This document shows, one piece after another, positions 11,801 through 20,477 of a DNA stretch of 64,000 nt (its first letter is position 1; each line of letters begins with the position of its first letter). Source of the DNA: Astrothelium macrocarpum. Its lineage: Eukaryota > Ascomycota > Dothideomycetes > Trypetheliales > Trypetheliaceae. The DNA lies in assembly GCA_021030915.1 (NCBI GenBank), contig JAGEMR010000038.1, positions 124,001-188,000 of the forward strand, read 5' to 3'. Position numbers and translations under genes: made by a program. Under the pieces are notes generated by a model. That model saw only the letters and a program-made list of their open reading frames with translations. It did not search any database and was not told where the DNA came from.

Positions 11801-12798
11801 CAATCCAAACCACGGAAAAATAACGGTGGTCTAAACGGTACATCCGCCCGAGTGCTTCCATGCCGAACAGTGCTCGCGCCGCTTTTGCCACCAGTGCTTT
11901 TTCGACCAACGCTCCCAACGCTCCTACTCTCCCTACCCGAACTTCGTGCTGTTTTCTGACGGGATTTGGGCGCTACGATGACTTCCGCATCTGGTGATAT
12001 TTTGGCAAAAGCAGTCGATGCCAAGGGCGGTGGACTCAGAGAGGTAACGATGACATTGGCCGTGGAAGTAGGAGACAAATGGAGTGTCAACGGATGCCCA
12101 GGTTGTCCAGAACTTGAAGGACTAGGTAGGGCTCGGATTTGTGATAGAAAGTTTACTTCCAAAAATCTGGCGTGGAGTTCAATGACTATACAGTTAGTAA
12201 CTCGCGGTTTGGAAGTAGTTACAGCTTACCTACTTTCCCAATCCACAGGAGTCATGGGCTCGATATGTACGGTATGGGCCTCAGGCGGATCAAGATGTAG
12301 ATTGACATTAACCTACTAGATGTTGTCAGCTTCGAATTTGCGAATGTCTTGCGCAAGCGAAAACACCTTCTGGCCGTCATTGATTCCCAAGAGGCGGCCA
12401 TACGTTGCATCTATCTCGATGATGCTGATATCTTGCTCACGCGCCGAACCTCGACTTGTAGGAAGACCATCTCTGCTAAGGACTGAAGCTATCTTTGTTT
12501 TGGTTTGCATGCCAGTCCAGCCCAAGAAAACCGACTTTTGTCGAGAAGCGGCATTGTTCGAGGCCTCTGCAGGACTCGTCTGTCGATAGCTGATCTCGAC
12601 AACGACATTTTGGGCGAGCTGTGACCAAGACCAGGTAAGCTGCTGCAACCATTTCCATATGGATTAGAGACAAACCGTATTAGAATTGATCAAGACGGCT
12701 ACTAAGGAGGGCGGAAGGTTGGCCAAGCAGTTCTTTAATTGTTGCACATGGGCGACTTCAGCCACTATCGACGAGCCCTTCTTCGCCGCAGCAGCCAT
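8869..12798 (-). CDS. PEX1: Peroxisomal AAA ATPase PEX1
   Basis: With PEX6 it forms the hexameric motor that extracts ubiquitinated PEX5 from the peroxisome membrane. Four exons: 12798-12676, 12618-12367, 12312-12234 and 12185-8869, giving 1256 residues. The PEX1 N-terminal domain is clear (LKNCLANLPPSLVAVL, QNVVVEISY, KSVFLGWTGM, IEIDATYGRLLG). D1 has a Walker A near residue 571 (GGLGSGKSS) and a Walker B LIILDDLD. D2 has a consensus Walker A near 896 (GYPGCGKT), Walker B FFDEFDS near 955, and a full second region of homology (ATSRPDLIDPALLRPGRLD). Intron 1 could end at a nearer AG, but that would make it only 33 nt; the 57-nt choice fits family sequence. It shares a 316-bp promoter with MCM7. 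Confidence 0.96.
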
Positions 12799-13114
12799 GA
12801 CACATGAGCCCGTCGTCAACGTCTGGAGAGTATGACAAACTCCAACGAGTCCCTGGGGTCATTTTTTTGGATCGTCGAGTGATTTGCTGAGCCGAGGTAG
12901 ATGCGGGGTGAGATCAGAGGTCAAAACATTGGCGCGACGCGTGAACGACGCGGCTTAACGCGACACGCGACCTCCATCGTGCCTCTGTATCCTGCTATTC
13001 GATTTCACAAGGGTAGCCTCTACTTTGCCTACCTTTTCTGCGGCGCTTTTGATAAAAAAACTTCACGAGTTCTACACTGCGAACTCGATTAGTTTTTGAA
13101 TTTCTTCCCAAAGC
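12799..13114. promoter_or_regulatory. Bidirectional promoter between PEX1 and MCM7
   Basis: 316 bp separates the two start codons, so both promoters must lie here or overlap the genes. It contains the CGCG cluster listed separately at 12930-12970. Confidence 0.75.
12930..12970. promoter_or_regulatory. Cluster of MCB/E2F-like boxes in MCM7 promoter
   Basis: Five CGCG cores lie within about 40 bp. One is a perfect ACGCGT (MluI cell-cycle box) at 12937-12942. TTGGCGCG, resembling an E2F site, overlaps the first core. The MBF factor (Mbp1/Swi6) binds ACGCGT upstream of G1/S genes, including MCM genes, in fungi. The cluster is about 145-185 bp before the MCM7 ATG. The sites are seen; their use in G1/S control is inferred. 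Confidence 0.7.
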
Positions 13115-15780
13115 ATGGCGCTTCTCATCGCGCGCCCACCTGTGAATTACCTCGACCAGCAAGGTTGGCTTGGATCCTGAGCTTGTGAATGTAAACCACT
13201 GACAACCTGTACTAGCTGCCTTCGAGGACTTTCTCACCTCGTACAAAGGCAAGAGCTCATCCGATGCAGCTAATGCTCTAAGTGACCTTCACATCGACGA
13301 AGATGGCCTTAGCGACGAATACGATTTTGTCGAAGACGCAGATATGGCGGATGGCGCACAGAGGAGAGGCGATACTACTGGAGGCCCAAAGAAAAAATAC
13401 ATGAATATTCTGCAAGACGTCGCGGACCGCAAAGCTGCTCAAGTCTTGATAGAATTGGATGATGTCGACGAGGTCTGTTGCTGGCCCTTCTCTCTGCCGT
13501 TCTATACTAGGTCGCTGATGCATCAACTACAGTACGAAAAATCGTTGGACGGCGAGTACTCTGGACTGAAACTTGTCGAGTCAATTGAAAAGAATGCAAA
13601 TTCATACATTGAGCTCCTGTCAAGAGCCGTGGATAAAGTAATGCCGCAGCCCTCAAAAGAGCCGACGTAGGATGATTGTGAATTCTAGCACGAGAACCAA
13701 GGTTGCTAACATGCTCTAGATTCAAAGACGATGTATTGGATATCATCATGACACAAAGATCAAAAAGAAATGAAAGAATTCAAGAAGCAATGGATTCAGA
13801 TATCGCTTCGGAGTCACCAGAATCCATCTTCCCACCCGCGCTGACTCGAAGATATACGCTCAATTTCAAACCCGTGACACCGGCTGGATCAAGCAGCGAA
13901 CGAAGTACAAAGGCTATGGCAGTTCGAGCTGTGAAAGGGGAGCACCTGGGACACCTGATTACCGTTCGAGGCATCACGACCAGAGTGTCAGATGTTAAAC
14001 CCTCTGTCCAGGTCAATGCGTATTCTTGTGATATCTGCGGCTCTGAGGTTTTTCAGCCCGTCACTACGAAACAATTCACTCCGCTGGTGGACTGTCCCTC
14101 TGATGAGTGTAAAAACAATAACTCAAAGGGCCAACTCTTCCTCTCGACTCGCGCATCCAAATTTCTACCGTTTCAAGAAGTCAAGATCCAGGAGATGGCC
14201 GATCAAGTTCCAGTGGGCCACATTCCACGTCAATTGACCATTCATTGTCATGGCGCGCTTGCTCGCCAGATTAGCCCTGGGGATGTGATTGACGTTGCTG
14301 GCATCTTTCTTCCAACACCCTACACGGGCTTCAAGGCTATCAAAGCTGGCCTTTTGACAGACACTTACTTGGAAGCACAATACATGAGGCAACATAAAAA
14401 AGCTTACGATGATATCATTCTTGCACAGCCTACGATCCGGCGTATGGACGAGCTGGAACGATCTGGACAACTGTACGAATTCCTCTCCCGTAGCATTGCC
14501 CCCGAGATCTTTGGTCACGCAGACGTAAAGAAGGCCCTCTTGCTTCAATTGATTGGCGGCGTAACTAAAACAATGGGTGATGGCTTACGGATTCGCGGCG
14601 ACATAAACATTTGCCTCATGGGCGATCCTGGTGTCGCCAAGTCGCAACTCCTCAAGTACATAACCAAGGTTGCTCCACGCGGTGTCTATACTACTGGCCG
14701 TGGAAGCAGCGGTGTTGGTCTTACTGCAGCCGTAATGCGCGATCCCGTCACTGACGAGATGGTCCTCGAAGGTGGCGCGCTCGTCCTCGCTGATAACGGC
14801 ATGTGCTGCATTGATGAATTTGACAAGATGGATGACGGTGACCGCACCGCAATCCACGAAGTCATGGAACAGCAAACCATCTCCATCTCCAAAGCTGGCA
14901 TCACCACCACTCTGAATGCGCGCACCTCCATCCTCGCAGCCGCGAACCCGCTCTATGGGCGGTACAATCTACGCATCTCGCCCGTCGAGAACATCAATCT
15001 CCCCGCCGCCTTGCTCTCCCGCTTCGACATTCTTTTCCTCATTCTCGACACCCCATCGCGCGACGCAGATGAGGAACTTGCTCGCCATGTCACCCACGTT
15101 CACATACATAGCAAACATCCCGAAGACCCCTCTGGCGGTGGTGTCGTTTTCTCGCCGCACGAAGTCCGACAGTGGATTGCTCGCGCGCGAAGCTATCGGC
15201 CTGTTGTCCCCACTGGCGTTAGCGATTACTGTGTCGGCGCGTACGTGCGAATGCGGCAGCAACAGAAGCGCGACGAGGGCGGTAAGAGACAATTCACACA
15301 TACTTCGCCGCGAACGCTGTTGGGGATCTTGCGGCTGTCGCAGGCCCTGGCGCGACTCCGGTTTGCGGATGAGGTGATTACTGAGGATGTGGATGAAGCG
15401 TTGAGATTAGTGGAAGTGAGTAAGGCGAGCTTGTATGAGAGTGCAAGGGAGAGAGGGGATCAGACGAGTAGCAGTAAGATTTATAATCTGGTCAGGGGGA
15501 TGAGAGCGAGTGGGGCGGCGGCCGTGGGAGACGGATCGAGGGGTGAATTGGATTTGAGGCGAGTCAGGGAGAGGGTATTGGCGAAGGGATTTACGGTGGA
15601 TCAGTTTGACCAAGCAATAGACGAGTACGCGTTGCTGGATGTAAGTGGTGATTTCATCATATTGTGGAGGGAACAACCAACTGACGCGATTGACAGGTCT
15701 GGCAAACCGCGGCAGAGGGTACCCGTTTGGTCTTCATTGAGGCTGGCGATGATATGGACATGGATGATGAGTACGCATAA
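13115..15780 (+). CDS. MCM7: Replicative helicase subunit MCM7
   Basis: Subunit of the MCM2-7 hexamer that is loaded at origins and unwinds DNA in the CMG helicase. Five exons: 13115-13163, 13216-13472, 13533-13666, 13720-15640 and 15697-15780, giving 814 residues, normal for the family. A zinc motif uses cysteines near 250, 253, 272 and 277. Walker A is GDPGVAKS at 448-455, Walker B CIDEFDKM at 510-517, and the arginine finger SRFD is near 580. The N-terminal LHIDEDG..DEYDF acidic segment and the KYMNILQDVADR block are specific to MCM7 rather than other MCMs. The last exon ends in an acidic tail. MCB-like boxes upstream suggest G1/S transcription. Confidence 0.97.
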
Positions 15781-16157
15781 ATCTGTTTTGACCGGTGTCT
15801 GGTGCATGGTATACAAATCCATTTTCCAGCAATGGGCTGCTAAGGAGAGGGGCTTTTAGGAGAAATGCTGATTCCACAACCATCTTCGAAGCCAACGTTT
15901 GTTTGACCTAAAACTTTTGAGGAGCCGGTCGACTCCGTAGCACTGTAGTGTATGAACAGATTAGTAATGCCAAAATTTGGATGCCCTAAAGTCATTGTAG
16001 CGGGCATTGATCAATAAATGGGAATGTATCATTGTAACAGCAAAACCCCGATATACGCTTGAGGGCCATGGCAAACGCGTACGTGAATGTTGAGTAAATC
16101 ATGCATGCCCCCGGTGATTTTATGTCCACATTCCACCTGACTCCAGACCCATCCCTT
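15781..16157. other. Convergent 3' region between MCM7 and MPC1
   Basis: Presumed 3' UTRs of two converging genes. Nothing else recognised. Confidence 0.5.
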
Positions 16158-16751
16158 TTACTTTTGCCCTATTACTTCTTTGACGGCTTCCTGTACCTTG
16201 CCCTCCGCTTTCTGCACACCTTGCTTGGCCTTTTCTTCCAGTGACTTTTCCCGCCCGCCAAGATTCCAGTAGTTGACATATCGATAAGCTTGAGTGCATT
16301 GCGCGGAGAAATTGATGACATGGCAGCCAAAGAGCAGATAGTTTTTCGGCGTGACGGCCAAGGCGTACCGCATAAAGACACCAGAGTAGCCGATAAGGGC
16401 CATAGTCATGGTACCAGAGATGCTGTATTAAATGATTAGCAGAGTGAACCTGCATGCACCACCCAAAGGCCATCTTGTGGTTGGGGTTCGGATGAAGGAA
16501 TGGGTGGCAATGCGTACATGTCAGGATCTTTTTGCGTATCCAGCACCGCAGCAATTGGAATACCAAAATTTGATGCCGGGCCCCAAAAGTCTGCAGGTTG
16601 GTCAGCTACCGTGACGTTGAATTCGACGTATTTGGAATGTCCGTGTCATGAATGGTATTGGCTGGGGATGGGACTTACGCGTTGAGCAGAAATAATCGGT
16701 CACAGGGTTTGCTCGTATTCGCGCATTGATTGCTTTGATTGCAGCGGCCAT
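16158..16751 (-). CDS. MPC1: Mitochondrial pyruvate carrier subunit 1
   Basis: Inner mitochondrial membrane protein that pairs with MPC2 or MPC3 to import pyruvate. Three exons: 16751-16679, 16590-16518 and 16422-16158, giving 136 residues. The family blocks read in order: THFWGPASNFGIPIAAVLD, KDPDIISG, MTMALIGYSGVFMRYAL, PKNYLLFGCHVINFSAQ, QAYRYVNYW. The splice phases are fixed by the conserved STHFWGP and DIISG junctions. After the last helix there is a charged tail of about 30 residues rich in Lys, Glu and Gln, longer than in yeast MPC1. Confidence 0.96.
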
Positions 16752-17071
16752 GATGAACAGTTTCAGTTGTTCTCGCTGCTAAAAAGGTGGATTGAGAAGG
16801 ATGTAAAGGGATTGACGTGCTTTGGTTGCGGAGGTTCTTCAATGTCGAGGCGTCGGGACGGAGTTCGGACTTTTCGTGATGTGGTCAGCCCTATGCCAAA
16901 CACGAAAATCTCGTTTCAATACAGCATGCTTTCACCGTCATAGGCTATACGAACGCACTGCGTCGAACAAAAATTGACTGAATCAAATTTGGCATTTCTA
17001 AATTGCCCAGGGCGCCTTGATTGCTGCTACCTGTCGTAACTACCTAATGGCCTGAGGCTAGAACCTAATCC
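16752..17071. other. Region upstream of MPC1
   Basis: About 320 bp between the MPC1 start and the alpha-box remnant. It must contain the MPC1 promoter. I looked for further C-terminal mating-type sequence here and recognised none. Confidence 0.45.
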
Positions 17072-17493
17072 TCAGCACCTCATGCTGATTGTGCCCTCAT
17101 TTTTCACCTGAGACTTCGGGGAATGCGACGCGTAACGTAAAGGGCTCTCGCGTTCAGTCATCTTCAAGCCCATGGTAGAGAGATAATCTGCTGGAGCGGT
17201 GATTCCAATGAACGGGGTCACAAGCCCAAGGAATTTAGACAGATTTGCGTTGTCTTTGCCTTGATGGTCACGAATCTTGGAGTAGGCTTTGGCAAGAATG
17301 GTCCATTTGGCCTGGAAGTGGTCTCCTTGCCACACCGTGGTGAGAAGAGGTGAGATAGCTTTCTGCTGAAAGGCCGAGAAGACAGGAGAATAGCAGGGCT
17401 GAGCATCATTAGAATCTCATTCAGATCTCCATATGAAAGAAGACGCGAACCACGAAACACCAGCTGGTTACTATGCGATAAAAAATGGATAGG
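17072..17493 (-). pseudogene. Truncated MAT1-1-1 alpha-box (mating-type) fragment
   Basis: An exon from 17398 to 17072 encodes the core of the MATalpha HMG-like DNA-binding domain: YSPVFSAFQQKAIS, then WQGDHFQAKWTILAKAYSKI, then RDHQGKD, FIGITAPADYL and STMGL. A 46-nt intron (17444-17399) with a CTAAT branch-like site precedes it. It falls inside a Val-Arg / Pro-Cys-Tyr-Ser stretch that aligns with the FR-SYYS motif of the family. The upstream exon remnant reads TSWCFVVR. No ATG exists in that frame before the SmB stop at 17494, and the frame ends about 20 residues after the box, whereas MAT1-1-1 proteins run to about 300-400 residues. It is therefore only the DNA-binding core. It lies tail-on after SmB on the same strand. 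Homology is strong; loss of function is inferred. Confidence 0.8.
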
Positions 17494-18462
17494 CTATCTG
17501 TTTCCACCGAAGCCACCCGGCGGGAAGCCACGCCCCTGGCCAGGAGGCTGAAAACCAGCCGGAGGCTGAAAGCCAGCTGCAATCGGCGTTAGCCAAGATA
17601 GACAATTAAATAGTAGATTTAATGCGCTTACGCGGTCCTGGAGGAGGAGGTCCTCCTGGGAAGCCCTGAGCGGGCGGGGGAAAGCCAGCTGCAAGTTTTG
17701 TTAGATTCTTGTGAGATGATTAAAAATTTGAAGTCTTTCGTTACTCACGAGCCCCGCCTGGTGGACCGGCTCTGCCCTGGAACCCACCTGGAGGTCCGGG
17801 AAAGGCTCCACCAGAAAATTGACCAGGAAAGCCAGGTCCACCAACACCAGCAGCTGGACCAGTCAGACCTGGAGGTAGGCCTCGCCCCGCTGGTCTACTG
17901 ATTCCAGTACCTGCTGCCATTGTTGCAGGTGCTCCCCCTGCCCCACCAGGTGCGCTTGCGCCCAGGCGGGCTGCGGGATCACTCGGTGGTGGGCCATCGA
18001 CTGAGGAGGAGACGATGTGGGTACCACGAACAATGGTGAGGCCAAGTGTACGTTTCTCTTCGGTTTCGATCATGGCAGGGGCTGTCTGGCCAGGTGCTTG
18101 TTGCGCTTTGGTCGGCTTCCGTTTGACGCGTCTGAATTCTTCGGTGTCTGCCAGCACAAGGTTCATATGCTGAAGACGGGTTTGTCAGCAAGATGAAAAA
18201 GCCCTACACGAAGCAATGAGTGCTGTTACCTTGTCAAATGCAAGCATTTGCCCTGTCATTTGCCGTCCATCTGTGAGAGTGACACGCATCCGATAGTTGA
18301 TCTGAGTTGAAGTTAAACCAGAGCTGAGACTTGAGAAGCAGGTTGAGACTCACTAAGTTTTGCTAGACGTGACGAAGTCAGCTGCATACGTCAACAAGAT
18401 CCCTTCCTTGCGTGAAGGAGGGAAAAATCACTTACCATCTTGCCAGTCTTGTTTTGCGCCAT
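17494..18462 (-). CDS. SMB1: Spliceosomal Sm protein B
   Basis: Core Sm ring protein of U1, U2, U4 and U5 snRNPs. Six exons: 18462-18436, 18354-18362 (only 9 nt), 18301-18230, 18169-17749, 17688-17632 and 17576-17494, giving 222 residues. Sm1 (INYRMRVTLTDGRQMTGQML..FDKHMNLVL, in parts) and Sm2 (GLTIVRGTHIVSSSV) are present. The C-terminal half is Pro/Gly-rich, with PPG and GFPG/GFQPP repeats as in SmB/B'. The 9-nt exon supplies Gln-Asn-Leu before INYR and is flanked by TCTAG and GTGAGT; without it the conserved three residues between the leading Lys-Met and the Sm fold would be missing. It shares a 320-bp promoter region with RPL11. The alpha-box remnant begins right after its stop. Confidence 0.95.
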
Positions 18463-18782
18463 AACCTCTCAAGCGCGCCCGAGGGCGTCTCTCTCACTTC
18501 GAGAAGGTAAGTTGCTCAGAGGGCACACAAATCTGTTGGAGATGGCCGATCAAATGGCCTGGAACAATGCACCGATATGAAGGGAGCGGATTCGAAGTTG
18601 AGGTCAAGTAAAGGGCAGCCGGCGCGAGCAAAGCTTTGTGGGGTGCGACAAGTTGAGCTTCCTCTGGGTCCGTGCACATTCGCTTCCCGACCTTCCTCCG
18701 TCCGCACACAAATTCACATTTCGATCAAATCTGAAGGAGCTCCATCTTGACTGCATTCTCACCACCTTGCCCATCCTTCACA
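18463..18782. promoter_or_regulatory. Bidirectional promoter between SmB and RPL11
   Basis: The two start codons are 320 bp apart and point away from each other. A pyrimidine-rich run ending CCATCCTTCACA lies just before the RPL11 ATG, as is common in ribosomal-protein leaders. No specific factor site was identified. Confidence 0.6.
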
Positions 18783-19530
18783 ATGGTATGCATCAACACT
18801 GCTCCTCTGCTCGAACTCGTCATTGACAAATTTGAATAGGCGAAAGGTCAGAGCTCCACCCAACAAGCGAGAGAAGAGACGCAAGGAAGCGGCGGCAAAG
18901 ATAAGAGTGGCAACCCGATGCGTGAACTTCGGATCCAGAAACTTGTGCTTAATATCTCTGTTGGCGAGTCTGGTGACCGGCTTACGAGAGCAGCAAAGGT
19001 GCTGGAGCAGCTGAGCGGTCAAACACCAGTCTACAGTACGAATCCATCCTAAAGAGTTCTACCCAGTGCTTCTAAACCCAGCTGATACCCTGTGAATAGG
19101 TAAGGCTCGCTACACCGTTCGAACATTTGGCATTCGTCGCAATGAAAAGATTGCCGTGCACGTTACTGTTCGTGGCCCCAAAGCAGAGGAAATTCTTGAG
19201 CGTGGCTTGAAAGTCAAGGAATACGAATTGAAGAAACGCAACTTCTCCGAGACTGGCAACTTTGGTTTCGGTATCAGCGAGCATATCGACTTGGGTATCA
19301 AGTATGATCCCGCAATTGGCATTTATGGCATGGACTTTTACTGCTGCATGTAAGTGATTTCGTCCAATTTGTTACTCTTGCGTAGACGTTTGACTCGTTT
19401 TAGGACTCGACCGGGTGAACGTGTTTCCAAGCGTAGGCGCTGCAAGACCAAGATTGGGCACTCACACAAGATTAACCAATCTGAGACGATCAAATGGTAC
19501 AAGAACCGGTTCGAGGGTATTGTCCGATGA
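18783..19530 (+). CDS. RPL11: Large-subunit ribosomal protein uL5 (L11)
   Basis: 60S ribosomal protein that binds 5S rRNA in the central protuberance. Four exons: 18783-18785 (the ATG alone), 18840-19035, 19100-19349 and 19404-19530, giving 191 residues. The core is unmistakable: NPMRELRIQKLVLNISVGES, LTRAAKVLEQLSGQTPVYSK, YTVRTFGIRRNEKIAVHVTV, GISEHIDLGIKYDPAIGIYG, MDFYCCMTRPG. The first coding exon is just the start codon, followed by a 54-nt intron. The N-terminus is about 17 residues longer than the usual ~174-residue protein, with a Gln/Ser/Gly-rich stretch before NPMREL; this depends on the exon-2 acceptor chosen. Confidence 0.95.
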
Positions 19531-20477
19531 GCGTTGCTGATTGTTCTGGTGGCTGTTGAACATTGGTGGTACGCGAAACAATGGCGTTTCGGGATATTTC
19601 TAGAGCAAGCTTCTAAACAAGAACCATGCGAGATAAGGCCTATCAATGCAGCTGAATTCATTCAAGCAAGATCATCGTGATGGAGGCTTCACCAAGGTGA
19701 TGACCGCATAACCATCGATTACTGCTTGTTTCTGCGAGAAGTGTTACGATACTTGTTGCGATTCTTCTCAAGCAGGTTCGTTTACTGATTCATGTCCATA
19801 TTATGGTAAGTCGAGAACATTGAGTCACTGTGAGCTCCAAACGTGACCGTAACGATCGATCTTTTCGCCATTGACGTGACTGAATTGAGACTAACAATAT
19901 CCTTCCCGACAAAGCTCGCCAAAATTGGAAAAAAGGATTATCTTATGAAAGTTGCAGAAAAGCCGCAGACACTAAAATCGAGGCATACAGCTCAAGACTA
20001 CACCATGTACATGTTTCTCGACGGGGAATTGACTTCCTCTCGTTTCGTGCTGTTCACTACCCCAAAACAGAAGGTGATGATTCATTTGTAGCCAGTTGAG
20101 CGCCATTAGACGGGTATTACTACGTAGGTTGGACAAAGTGAACAGTCGAGAAAAAAATCCCTTACTTCCCAATCTTTGTAAATATAGGGGCAAGTTGCGG
20201 TAAGTGAAGTCCTATTGAGTCGCGCCTCGACCAATGTAATGGCGCATCCCGTCGCCTTGCAAGCTTTGGCATCCATGGCAATACGTAGTCGAGAGACGTA
20301 AACATGAGAGATGCTTAGGAAAGCCTAAGGTATCTACCTAAGGTAAGTAGCAAGGTAGGATGACTCGTGCGTTGACATCACGTGGTCCAGGATTCCAGAT
20401 CGTCGAGCTGCATCTCGTCACTCAATCCTTTGGTATTGAAACGTCCTTGGGTTGCTTCCGGTCATGACAGCTGTGCG
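19531..20477. other. Intergenic region between RPL11 and CSC1-like gene
   Basis: About 950 bp with no recognised gene. An 82-codon frame at 19843 begins with GTG and has no family features. CCTAAGGTA motifs close to 20324-20345 are listed separately. Confidence 0.5.
20324..20345. repeat. CCTAAGGTA palindromic motif, two copies
   Basis: CCTAAGGTA at 20324-20332 and TACCTAAGGTA at 20335-20345, about 130-155 bp before the start of the channel gene. The same palindrome occurs upstream of mL59 at about 41266. The role is unknown. Confidence 0.6.

Noticed and set aside
12643..12675. Alternative 33-nt intron 1 of PEX1
   Set aside because: Too short for fungal splicing and adds residues not expected before QNVVVE; the 57-nt intron fits better.
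17218..17460. 80-codon frame overlapping the alpha-box relic
   Set aside because: It is the wrong frame through the intron and first half of the relic; the spliced alpha-box frame explains the sequence.
19843..20091. 82-codon frame between RPL11 and the channel gene
   Set aside because: Starts with GTG, has no recognisable family, and lies in presumed UTR/promoter space.
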